The notes under the pieces are model-generated. The model was not told the origin of the DNA and did not search any database. It was given only the letters and a program-made list of their open reading frames with translations. Positions 6,814-12,575 of a stretch of 12,575 nt of DNA are shown in pieces. Numbering within the stretch: the first letter of the stretch is position 1; the number at the start of each line of letters is the position of its first letter. The DNA comes from an uncultured Lachnospiraceae bacterium. GTDB lineage: Bacteria > Bacillota > Clostridia > Lachnospirales > Lachnospiraceae. Both the position numbers and the translations under genes were made by a program. The DNA is taken from the NCBI GenBank assembly GCA_902803745.1, contig CADCRB010000070.1:1-12575 (forward strand), written 5' to 3'.

Positions 6814-7356
6814 ATGAAGATCCTTATAGTAAGTGATACACATGGAAGGCATGAGAGCCTTATCAGGGTCCTTGATAAAGAAGAGCCGGTGGATATGCTG
6901 ATACACTGCGGCGATACAGAGGGAGGCGAGGATTGGATACGACGGCATACACAGTGTCTGTCGGTGCCTGTTGTAAAAGGAAATAACGATTTTTTCAGCA
7001 GGCTTCCTTCGGAATTAGAGCTGGATATAGAGGGTAAACATATATTCATCACCCATGGACACGGATATGGAGTATCAATGGGAACTGAAAGGCTGGTAGA
7101 GGAGGCTGTGTCCAGAAAAGCGGATATAGTTATGTATGGACATACACACAGGCCTATGATCAGATTTGAGACATTATCCGAGCCCATATCCAGGCAGGGG
7201 CCCAAAAAAGACGCGCAGGATTCGGTCAAAAGAGGGATTTGGATAATAAATCCGGGATCTCTCTCATATCCGAGACAGGAGGGGCATGATCCTACATATA
7301 TCATAATGCAGCTCGAAAAGGGTTTTGAGCCTGAATTTAAGCTGAATAAGGTTTGA
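6814..7356 (+). CDS. calcineurin-like metallophosphoesterase, YfcE/MJ0936 family
   Basis: A 180-residue metal-dependent phosphodiesterase of the small YfcE/MJ0936 type; the physiological substrate is not known for this family. The metal-binding motifs are all visible: SDTHGR (7-12), HCGDTEG (31-37), KGNND (55-59), THGHG (80-84) and MYGHTHRP (107-114). INPGSLSYPR (145-154) is the characteristic C-terminal signature. Between the GHTHRP strand and this signature, residues 119-140 form a basic, polar stretch (including SRQGPKKDAQDSVKR) that looks longer than usual and is probably a surface loop. The gene starts 38 bp after rdgB, with a GGGCGGA ribosome site about 8 nt before ATG 6814. It is probably the last protein gene of the operon that begins at 3988. 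The -35 box of the tRNA promoter overlaps its stop codon. Confidence 0.93.
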   Translation: MKILIVSDTHGRHESLIRVLDKEEPVDMLIHCGDTEGGEDWIRRHTQCLSVPVVKGNNDFFSRLPSELELDIEGKHIFITHGHGYGVSMGTERLVEEAVSRKADIVMYGHTHRPMIRFETLSEPISRQGPKKDAQDSVKRGIWIINPGSLSYPRQEGHDPTYIIMQLEKGFEPEFKLNKV

Positions 7357-7381
7357 CAGTGTCAGAACGGTGTAATAAACT
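7353..7381 (+). promoter_or_regulatory. promoter of tRNA-Pro
   Basis: A perfect TTGACA (7353-7358) overlaps the phosphoesterase stop codon. After 17 bp comes TAAACT (7376-7381), four of six matches to TATAAT. Transcription would start near 7388, only a couple of bases before the mature tRNA end. Confidence 0.6.
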
Positions 7382-7389
7382 AACAAAAG

Positions 7390-7463
7390 CGGGGTGTGGC
7401 TCAGTTTGGTAGAGCACTTGGTTTGGGACCAAGGGGCCGCAGGTTCGAATCCTGTCACCCCGA
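7390..7463 (+). tRNA. tRNA-Pro (anticodon UGG)
   Basis: A complete 74-nt cloverleaf. The acceptor stem CGGGGTG pairs with CACCCCG, with A as discriminator base. The D-arm is GCTC/GAGC and the anticodon stem CTTGG/CCAAG. The anticodon is TGG at 7424-7426 within the loop TTTGGGA. The T-arm is GCAGG/CCTGT with loop TTCGAAT. The CCA end is not encoded (AGT follows), so it must be added after transcription. UGG reads proline CCN codons by wobble. Confidence 0.97.
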
Positions 7464-7467
7464 GTAT

Positions 7468-7502
7468 GAAATCCATGCAAATTCTTCATTTGCATGGATT
7501 TC
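7468..7502 (+). terminator. 15-bp hairpin after tRNA-Pro, possible weak terminator or attenuator
   Basis: A perfect inverted repeat: the left arm (7468-7482) GAAATCCATGCAAAT, a 5-nt TCTTC loop and the mirrored right arm (7488-7502). The only T run is three bases at the end of the right arm, followed by CCG, so termination would be inefficient by usual rules. Its place 4 nt after the tRNA suggests 3'-end formation with some read-through into the genes behind it. Confidence 0.6.
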
Positions 7503-7528
7503 CGTTAGAAAAGAGATCGGAGCGTAGC

Positions 7529-7624
7529 ATGAAGAAAAATCTGAAAATGATACTGCTTGCTGCCGGAATAATCGCTGTAATAGTATTCGAGCTTTGGCTG
7601 TGGCTTTATGTAGTGTCGGTTTAA
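7529..7624 (+). CDS. 31-residue single-span membrane peptide, function unknown
   Basis: ATG 7529 opens a 31-codon frame ending at TAA 7622-7624. It has GGAG (7519-7522) 6 nt upstream, a normal ribosome site. The peptide has a basic N-terminus (MKKNLK) followed by one hydrophobic stretch (about 7-31) that includes the tryptophan-rich FELWLWLY, with almost nothing after it. This is the shape of a small single-span membrane protein or a signal-anchor peptide. I do not recognise the family. It lies 28 bp before the large GT-C-like membrane protein gene, so it could be a small partner of that protein or a leader peptide. The good ribosome site and membrane-like composition favour real translation, but a frame this short can arise by chance. 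Confidence 0.5.
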   Translation: MKKNLKMILLAAGIIAVIVFELWLWLYVVSV

Positions 7625-7652
7625 TTCCGGAAGACGGGGAAGGCTGCAATAT

Positions 7653-9302
7653 TTGAACGTTATCTCCAATAAAAAATTCTATATTTCTGTCGGTGCAATT
7701 ACTCTCTTTGTAGCCTGTCTGCCGTTATTTACCCTAAATTGCATTGGCGGGCATGATATAGCTTATCATTTGCTAAGAATAGAAGCGCTTAAAGCCGGGA
7801 TATTGGCCGGCAGGCCTTTTCTCAGGATCAACATGCTCTTCTTTGGGGGGATGGGTTATGCATCATCTCTGTTTTATCCGGATCTTTTCCTTTACTTTCC
7901 TGCTGTATTAAGATTGCTCGGGGTCGGGATTAATCTGTCGTATCATCTTTTCGTGGCACTCTGTATTGTCCTCGGTTTTTTTTCCTGCTTTTACTGCGCC
8001 AGATATATATCAGGGAACAGCTATTCCGCTATGATCTCGGCGGTGATATTTACGCTGTATCAGTATCATATTTATGACATTTATACCAGGGGGGCAGCAG
8101 GCGAGTTTACTGCAGTCATTTTTGTTCCTTTTGTTATAGCAGGTTTGTATGACTTTATTTTTGGAGAATTCAGTAAGCCCTGGTTTCTTTTTGTCGGGAT
8201 GACAGGTGTGCTGCTTTGCCATACTATTACAGCGGTTGTTTGCATTTTTTTATGCGTCCTTGCGGTAATAACGGATATTAAGGAGATAATCCGCAAACCA
8301 TTAAGAATAATAAAACTTATACTTACAGCACTTTTGACCTTGGGGGTAACGGCTTTCTATTGGATGAGCGTTCTTGAAATGTTGTCGACCGGAGCGTTCA
8401 GCCGGGATTTTTATTTCGATACGAGTTATGAGGCTTCAAAATTGTGGGAGATTTTCTATAATGATTATAACCGTATGGGAGTCGCTGTATTTGTGTTGCT
8501 TCTGTCAGGACTTTTGATAAAAAAACGGGGAAAATTTGCAAATCTTTGCATGGCAGCGGGAGTGATCCTTACTATCTGCGCCACTGGCATCTTTCCCTGG
8601 AAAAGATTTGAGGGGCTGTTAGGCTTTATTCAATTTCCCTGGAGACTCTTTGTGATAACGGGGCCGCTTTTGGCAATTGCGGAGGGACTTTATCTGTCTC
8701 GCTTAGCAGAAGAATTGGTGGAGGGAAAAGAGCAAAACGGATCAGGAAATGTGCCAAAGATCATTATGATAGTTGTCCTTTCTGTCATGTGTGTATCAGT
8801 CGCAGGAAATTTCCAGCACAATACAGAAAAGAACTATTCATACTCAAGTGACTATTTTGACTATGTTCCCTTTACCGCTGAGGTCATTGGAGGAGAATGG
8901 CTTCCCAAAGCAGTCTCTGACAGGGAAGCTCTTATAGAGCAGTCTGATAAGTCATATACTGATGACGGCGTAGAGCTTCCCGTAAGACGGATAAAGAATG
9001 AAGTTCTTATAGACAGTATTCCATATGGAACGGAATTTACGGATGTACCGTTCATATTTTATAAGGGATATGCGGCATATGATACGGAAACCGGTGAGTT
9101 GCTAACAGTTACCGGAGAGGGCAGGAACGGTACGGTCAGAGTGTATACGGACGGGGCTGACCATATACGTGTATGGTACAAAGGGACTTTGATACAGCAT
9201 ATTGCCGATGCAGTGTCAATCTGTACTATTACTGGGATCCTTGTATGGATTCTGATCAGTAAAACAATAAAGAAACGAGACAAGGCTGACAATGAGAGAT
9301 AA
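7653..9302 (+). CDS. GT-C-like polytopic membrane protein (PTPS_related type)
   Basis: A 549-residue membrane protein with about ten hydrophobic segments (near 9-29, 72-90, 96-117, 121-140, 152-170, 177-208, 218-240, 275-290, 297-312, 328-348, 368-386), a soluble domain at about 390-515 and a last span at 517-537. The first loop carries GGHDIAYHLLRIEAL (32-46), the acidic/histidine loop of the 'PTPS_related' membrane proteins, which resemble GT-C glycosyltransferases using polyprenyl-phosphate sugars. TRGAAGEF (145-152), QFPWRLF (327-333), GEWLPKAV (414-421) and FIFYKGYAAY (467-476) also fit that group. Whether it transfers sugars is inferred from fold resemblance only. The start is TTG 7653, with GGGGAAGG 9 nt upstream and no in-frame ATG. 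It overlaps the HAD gene by 11 nt. Confidence 0.75.
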   Translation: MNVISNKKFYISVGAITLFVACLPLFTLNCIGGHDIAYHLLRIEALKAGILAGRPFLRINMLFFGGMGYASSLFYPDLFLYFPAVLRLLGVGINLSYHLFVALCIVLGFFSCFYCARYISGNSYSAMISAVIFTLYQYHIYDIYTRGAAGEFTAVIFVPFVIAGLYDFIFGEFSKPWFLFVGMTGVLLCHTITAVVCIFLCVLAVITDIKEIIRKPLRIIKLILTALLTLGVTAFYWMSVLEMLSTGAFSRDFYFDTSYEASKLWEIFYNDYNRMGVAVFVLLLSGLLIKKRGKFANLCMAAGVILTICATGIFPWKRFEGLLGFIQFPWRLFVITGPLLAIAEGLYLSRLAEELVEGKEQNGSGNVPKIIMIVVLSVMCVSVAGNFQHNTEKNYSYSSDYFDYVPFTAEVIGGEWLPKAVSDREALIEQSDKSYTDDGVELPVRRIKNEVLIDSIPYGTEFTDVPFIFYKGYAAYDTETGELLTVTGEGRNGTVRVYTDGADHIRVWYKGTLIQHIADAVSICTITGILVWILISKTIKKRDKADNER

Positions 9303-9855
9303 GCTTGCAATATTTGATATGGACGGAACTCTGATCGATACCAGGATGGTTAATTTCAGGTCGTATCAGGCTGCACTTAAAGAAGAGGGGATAGATCTTT
9401 CTTATGATTATTTTATGAAAGAGTGCTTTGGAAAGGGATATAAGGATTATCTTCCTCCATTGATCGGCGATGACGTGGAAAAGCTTGAACGGGTGCACAA
9501 AAGGAAGATCGGATTGTATAAGGATTATATTGATGAGGCGCGCCTTCACCCCACTCTTACGGACTTTATACGTGGAATGAAAGCGTCGTATTATATGGCT
9601 CTTGTTACTACGGCATCCGGGGATAATGTATTGGATGAGTTGAAGCATTTCAGTCTGGATAATGATTTTGATCTGATTCTCACTGCAGAGAGTATTCCGA
9701 GGCATAAACCCGATCCTCAAGGATTTCTGATGGCTATGGAGAGATTTGGGATCAGTGCAGAGAGAACGGTGATTTTTGAGGATTCCGATGTCGGTATAGA
9801 GGCCGCAAAAAGAAGTGGAGCATCGGTGATCAGGATAATAAACGATGTAATTTAG
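9292..9855 (+). CDS. HAD-superfamily hydrolase (beta-phosphoglucomutase/phosphoglycolate phosphatase-like)
   Basis: A 187-residue soluble hydrolase of the HAD family, most like small sugar- or glycolate-phosphate phosphatases with an alpha-helical cap. Motif I is FDMDGTLID (8-16) with nucleophile Asp9 and Asp11. Motif II is LVTTAS (104-109), motif III Lys139 in RHKPDP (137-142), and motif IV IFEDSDVGIEAA (161-172). The cap lies at about 17-85. The protein stops shortly after motif IV, some 20-30 residues earlier than the usual 210-220, so the C-terminal helix is reduced but every catalytic residue is present. The start overlaps the upstream membrane gene by 11 nt, indicating coupling; AAGG lies 6 nt upstream. 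RhaM follows after 13 bp. Substrate cannot be told from sequence, though a sugar phosphate fits the context. Confidence 0.88.
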   Translation: MRDKLAIFDMDGTLIDTRMVNFRSYQAALKEEGIDLSYDYFMKECFGKGYKDYLPPLIGDDVEKLERVHKRKIGLYKDYIDEARLHPTLTDFIRGMKASYYMALVTTASGDNVLDELKHFSLDNDFDLILTAESIPRHKPDPQGFLMAMERFGISAERTVIFEDSDVGIEAAKRSGASVIRIINDVI

Positions 9856-9868
9856 AAGGAGGGACAAA

Positions 9869-10180
9869 ATGATCAAGACATTTAAGATGAAGCTCTATCC
9901 AGGACAGGAGAAAGAGTATGAAAAAAGGCATAATGAACTGTGGCCTGAGATGGTCGACATGATCCACGAACACGGCGGCAGGAATTATACGATCTGTCTC
10001 GATAAGGAGACACTCACTCTCTTCGGATATATTGAGATCGAAGATGAGGAGCTTTGGGCCAAGGGAGCAGACACTCCGATAAACAGGAAATGGTGGGATT
10101 TTATGGCAGATATCATGGAAACTAATCCCGACAACAGCCCGGTGGCTACAGACCTTCCGGTACTGTTTCACCTGGATTGA
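9869..10180 (+). CDS. rhaM: L-rhamnose mutarotase
   Basis: A 103-residue cytoplasmic enzyme interconverting the alpha and beta anomers of L-rhamnose, feeding the isomerase step of rhamnose breakdown. It can be followed along E. coli RhaM nearly end to end: KRHNELWPEM (19-28) with the active-site His21, HGGRNYTICLD (35-45) with Tyr40, RKWWDFMADIM (73-83) with Trp75/Trp76, and the signature NPDNSP (86-91). Full family length is retained. The ribosome site AAGGAGGG (9856-9863) begins right after the HAD stop and is the strongest in the window. No rhamnose isomerase, kinase or aldolase gene is in view, so those genes must lie elsewhere or past the edge. The downstream YesMN-type regulator pair suggests control by sugar. 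Confidence 0.95.
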   Translation: MIKTFKMKLYPGQEKEYEKRHNELWPEMVDMIHEHGGRNYTICLDKETLTLFGYIEIEDEELWAKGADTPINRKWWDFMADIMETNPDNSPVATDLPVLFHLD

Positions 10181-10219
10181 TGCTTCTGTATCGAAGTACC
10201 TGATATCAGCACTTGTTTT

Positions 10220-11761
10220 ATGAAGATACTGATAGTCGATGATGAAAAGCTGACGCGAAGCGGACTAATAACCTCCATAGACTGGAAAGAACTTGGGATC
10301 GGAGAAATAATTGAGGCTTCAAACGGGAGTGAGGGTATTAGACTGGCCATGGAGGCAAGGCCGGATATTGTGCTTACCGATATGCGAATGCCACGTATGG
10401 ATGGTGTGACTATGGCAAGAAGGATCAGGGAAAGGCTCCCGGATTCGGCTGTGATATTCATGAGTGGCTATTCAGATAAAGAATATCTAAAAGCAGCTAT
10501 AGATCTGAAGGCCGTAAGCTATGTAGAGAAGCCTCTTGATACGGCGGAGGTTTCTGAGGCTGTGAGGAAGGCCTCGGAGGAACTGGTTGCCAGGGGGCTT
10601 GTGAAACGTGGACTGTCTGCTTCTATAAAAGAGAGCAATTACCGTTTGGCAGAGCTTATGACAAGACCAGCGGATGAACACTTTCCTCAGGATGCCGCGC
10701 TGCCTGAAGATATGCATCAGGATGATATTTTTACCTGTTTGATATTGAAATTTACAGGTACGCCGGATGCTCCGGAAGAGGGGCTGAAAAAATTGCTGGA
10801 ACGGCATAGACTTCAGGAGATACATATACTAAAGGAAAATAGCTGTCTCTGTCTGTTTATATACGGTAACAGGATGGACAGGGAATGGATGCTTAGATTT
10901 TGTGAAAGGATCAAAGAACTTGAGTTTAGTCCCAGTCTGTATAGCATAGTTTTGGGGGACAGCTTTCACGGCATAAGACATGCTTATGATTCTTATGCTT
11001 CGGCGGTAGTGTTGCTGCAGGAGGCTTTCTTTTATGAGCCTGTCTCCATATTGGCTTCATCGGACGATCCTGGTGTGGCACCACAGATTGTGGTGGATTT
11101 TTCTTCTCAGTATATGGAGGCTCTCGAGTCGGGAGACGGAAATCAGACATCAAAAGTACTGGATGATATTCTGAAACAGTTTTTACCGCCCTGCAGAATG
11201 CTTCAAAGCCAGGTCAAGGATATTTATTATCAGCATTTTCTCAGCCTCCAGAAGGCGGCTCGCCACGCACAGATTTCTGAGATGATACTAAAAGAGGATC
11301 AGTCCATCTGGGACATGGTAGAGTCTGCAGACAGTCTGATGGAGCTTCATTCGGAGCTTAAGAAGCTTACTGGGGAATATATAAACAGTCTAAAAAACCG
11401 AGGTACAGAAAGCAGCATGGTATTTGCGATAAAAGAATTTATCCGCCAAAACTATCGCAATGAATCATTATCGGTAAAATCCGTAAGCGAGCATGTCAAC
11501 CGTTCTGCACCGTATGTCTGTACCCTTTTCAAGACAGAAACCGGATTGACACTTAATCAGTATATTACGGGATACCGTATAGAAAAAGCTCAGGAGATCC
11601 TGGCAGATCCTCGCTACAAGATAACCGAGGTTGCTGCCAGAGTGGGTTACAATGATGTTAATTATTTTGGTAAGATCTTCAAGAAGATAACTAACTTATC
11701 GCCATCTGAATTCAGAAATAATCAGGTAGCCGACCCTTCAAGGAACCGACAGATGCCATGA
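10220..11761 (+). CDS. response regulator with AraC-type DNA-binding domain (YesN-like)
   Basis: A 513-residue transcription factor, probably phosphorylated by the kinase encoded next. The receiver domain (1-120) has the acidic pocket Asp7/Asp8, phospho-acceptor Asp54 in VLTDMRMPRMDG, Ser82 in FMSGYSD and Lys104 in VEKPLD. A linker of about 280 residues follows, as in YesN-type regulators. The C-terminal AraC/XylS domain (about 409-508) has both helix-turn-helix units: LSVKSVSEHVNRSAPYVCTL near 424-443 and ITEVAARVGYNDVNYFGKIF near 473-492. Such regulators usually activate nearby carbohydrate-uptake ABC transporter or glycoside hydrolase genes. The start is fixed by MKILIVDDE, but no ribosome site is visible before ATG 10220, 39 bp after rhaM. 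The stop overlaps the kinase start as ATGA. Confidence 0.94.
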   Translation: MKILIVDDEKLTRSGLITSIDWKELGIGEIIEASNGSEGIRLAMEARPDIVLTDMRMPRMDGVTMARRIRERLPDSAVIFMSGYSDKEYLKAAIDLKAVSYVEKPLDTAEVSEAVRKASEELVARGLVKRGLSASIKESNYRLAELMTRPADEHFPQDAALPEDMHQDDIFTCLILKFTGTPDAPEEGLKKLLERHRLQEIHILKENSCLCLFIYGNRMDREWMLRFCERIKELEFSPSLYSIVLGDSFHGIRHAYDSYASAVVLLQEAFFYEPVSILASSDDPGVAPQIVVDFSSQYMEALESGDGNQTSKVLDDILKQFLPPCRMLQSQVKDIYYQHFLSLQKAARHAQISEMILKEDQSIWDMVESADSLMELHSELKKLTGEYINSLKNRGTESSMVFAIKEFIRQNYRNESLSVKSVSEHVNRSAPYVCTLFKTETGLTLNQYITGYRIEKAQEILADPRYKITEVAARVGYNDVNYFGKIFKKITNLSPSEFRNNQVADPSRNRQMP

Positions 11762-12575
11762 CCAGATTGTTTCAGGATGCTTCTATCAGAACAAAGCTGA
11801 TCTTTACTCATCTTCTGCTTATCATACTCCCTACTATCCTGATAATAATTCTGTTCTATTCTTCACTGTATGATCTTATTGTAAATGATTCAATCAGACA
11901 GGAGTTTGCGGTTTCGAGGCAAAGTGCTGAAGCGCTTGAGGCTCAGCTTGCACCCGTATCTGCAGTCGCATCTGCAATACAGAGCAATACCTTTATCCGT
12001 CAGCTGTGTACGGACTCCATTTCCGATGATGAAAAAAGTGAGCTTCTTCAGAATAATGCAGTCCTGAACGATCTGCATACCCAGGCAGGATCGGAAATTG
12101 ACGGGACTATGATAAAGTCCATACATATCTATACGGATCATGTCCCCGAAGGCTTGTATGATAACTGGCTTTTAAGGGATTTCTTTCTACCTGAATCTGA
12201 GTGTATGGGAACCTATTGGCATGGCATTATGAGTTCATCTGCACGAAATAAACTATACTGTCCTTCATTCTATCTATCACATAAAGAAATAGACAGCTAT
12301 GGCTCTCTGGCTTATGTTGAAAGACTGTATCCTGCCTCCTCTGCTTCTAAAGAATCGCCGTCTTATCTTGTAATATATCTTTCTGAAGATGTGTTTACAA
12401 GGATACTAAAGCAGGGTGTTGAAAACGCCCAGGGAGTTTCATACATTATCGGGGAGAGAGAGGCAGTTGTTGCCAGCTCTGATGCAGCACTGGCTGGAGC
12501 ATATTATATGGATTATGATACGATTAAAGGAATATCTGCATCCGGTGAATGTTTTACTACGATAAATGTGCTTGA
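11758..12575 (+). CDS. N-terminal part of a YesM-like sensor histidine kinase (runs off the window)
   Basis: An open frame from ATG 11758 runs to the right edge without a stop, giving 272 full codons. It overlaps the response regulator stop by 4 nt (ATGA). The N-terminus has a short basic start (SIRTKLIF) and a membrane span at about 14-37. An extracytoplasmic sensing region follows, probably of the dCache type, containing YIIGEREAVVASS near residues 233-245. The second membrane span, HAMP, His-kinase and ATPase domains are expected outside the window, so kinase identity rests on gene order and N-terminal shape. Together with the AraC-type regulator it should form a YesMN-type two-component system that reads an external sugar or oligosaccharide. 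A rhamnose-containing ligand is a reasonable guess from rhaM next door. Confidence 0.82.
   Translation, partial: MTRLFQDASIRTKLIFTHLLLIILPTILIIILFYSSLYDLIVNDSIRQEFAVSRQSAEALEAQLAPVSAVASAIQSNTFIRQLCTDSISDDEKSELLQNNAVLNDLHTQAGSEIDGTMIKSIHIYTDHVPEGLYDNWLLRDFFLPESECMGTYWHGIMSSSARNKLYCPSFYLSHKEIDSYGSLAYVERLYPASSASKESPSYLVIYLSEDVFTRILKQGVENAQGVSYIIGEREAVVASSDAALAGAYYMDYDTIKGISASGECFTTINVL

Noticed and set aside
6753..7304. 183-codon minus-strand open frame over the phosphoesterase
   Set aside because: It is antisense to a gene with complete metallophosphoesterase motifs; the product is a serine/proline/cysteine-rich shadow with no domain.
7390..7463. tRNA-Pro as a possible integration (attachment) site
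   Set aside because: No integrase gene and no second copy of the tRNA 3' end were seen in the window.
7394..7624. 76-codon plus-strand frame starting inside the tRNA
   Set aside because: The upstream part is tRNA and hairpin sequence. Only the last 31 codons, from ATG 7529 with its own ribosome site, were kept.
9256..9876. 206-codon minus-strand open frame over the HAD gene
   Set aside because: It lies antisense to a HAD gene with all catalytic motifs, its predicted protein resembles no family, and its length is explained by codon bias of the opposite strand.
1..12575. CRISPR arrays, transposase genes, phage or defence genes
   Set aside because: No regularly spaced repeats and no transposase, integrase, phage or restriction motifs were found in either strand.

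Overview
The window looks like chromosomal DNA from a low-to-moderate GC anaerobic Bacillota, most likely a member of the Lachnospiraceae (Clostridia). This is inferred from the gene families (YtrA-type GntR/ABC operon, YesMN-type two-component pair, RdgB next to a YfcE-like phosphoesterase), GGAGG-type ribosome sites and codon use. No 16S or other marker is present, so the genus is not resolved. Every complete gene has a recognisable family apart from one 31-residue membrane peptide, and the truncated gene at the left edge was not recognised.

Left part (1-3987): the tail of an unidentified plus-strand gene converges on a minus-strand operon of three tightly overlapping genes: a YtrA-family GntR repressor, an ABC ATPase and a large ABC-2 type permease with an extracellular C-terminal domain. 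Its promoter (TTGACA-16-TATACT, minus strand) is overlapped by a 7-bp-arm inverted repeat that would suit autoregulation by the GntR protein. The 356-bp intergenic region also carries several other inverted repeats, a second possible minus-strand promoter and a divergent plus-strand promoter.

Middle part (3988-7502): a plus-strand run of housekeeping genes. These are a THUMP-type 23S rRNA methyltransferase (RlmL/YpsC type), a membrane-anchored Amidase_3 protein, the XTP/dITP pyrophosphatase RdgB and a YfcE-type phosphodiesterase. The first three overlap by 4 nt at each junction. A tRNA-Pro(UGG) with its own promoter follows, then a 15-bp hairpin. The amidase keeps its zinc ligands but seems to have lost the catalytic glutamate.

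Right part (7529-12575): a 31-residue single-span peptide, a GT-C-like multi-spanning membrane protein (PTPS_related type, TTG start), a HAD hydrolase, L-rhamnose mutarotase (RhaM), and an AraC-type response regulator overlapping the start of a sensor kinase that runs off the window. The last three suggest sensing and use of rhamnose or a rhamnose-containing glycan, with transporter or enzyme genes expected beyond the right edge.

I found no CRISPR array, insertion sequence with a transposase, prophage or obvious new defence system. The best leads are the degenerate amidase active site, the promoter/operator architecture and possible inserted repeat upstream of the GntR operon, and the promoterless layout behind the tRNA hairpin.
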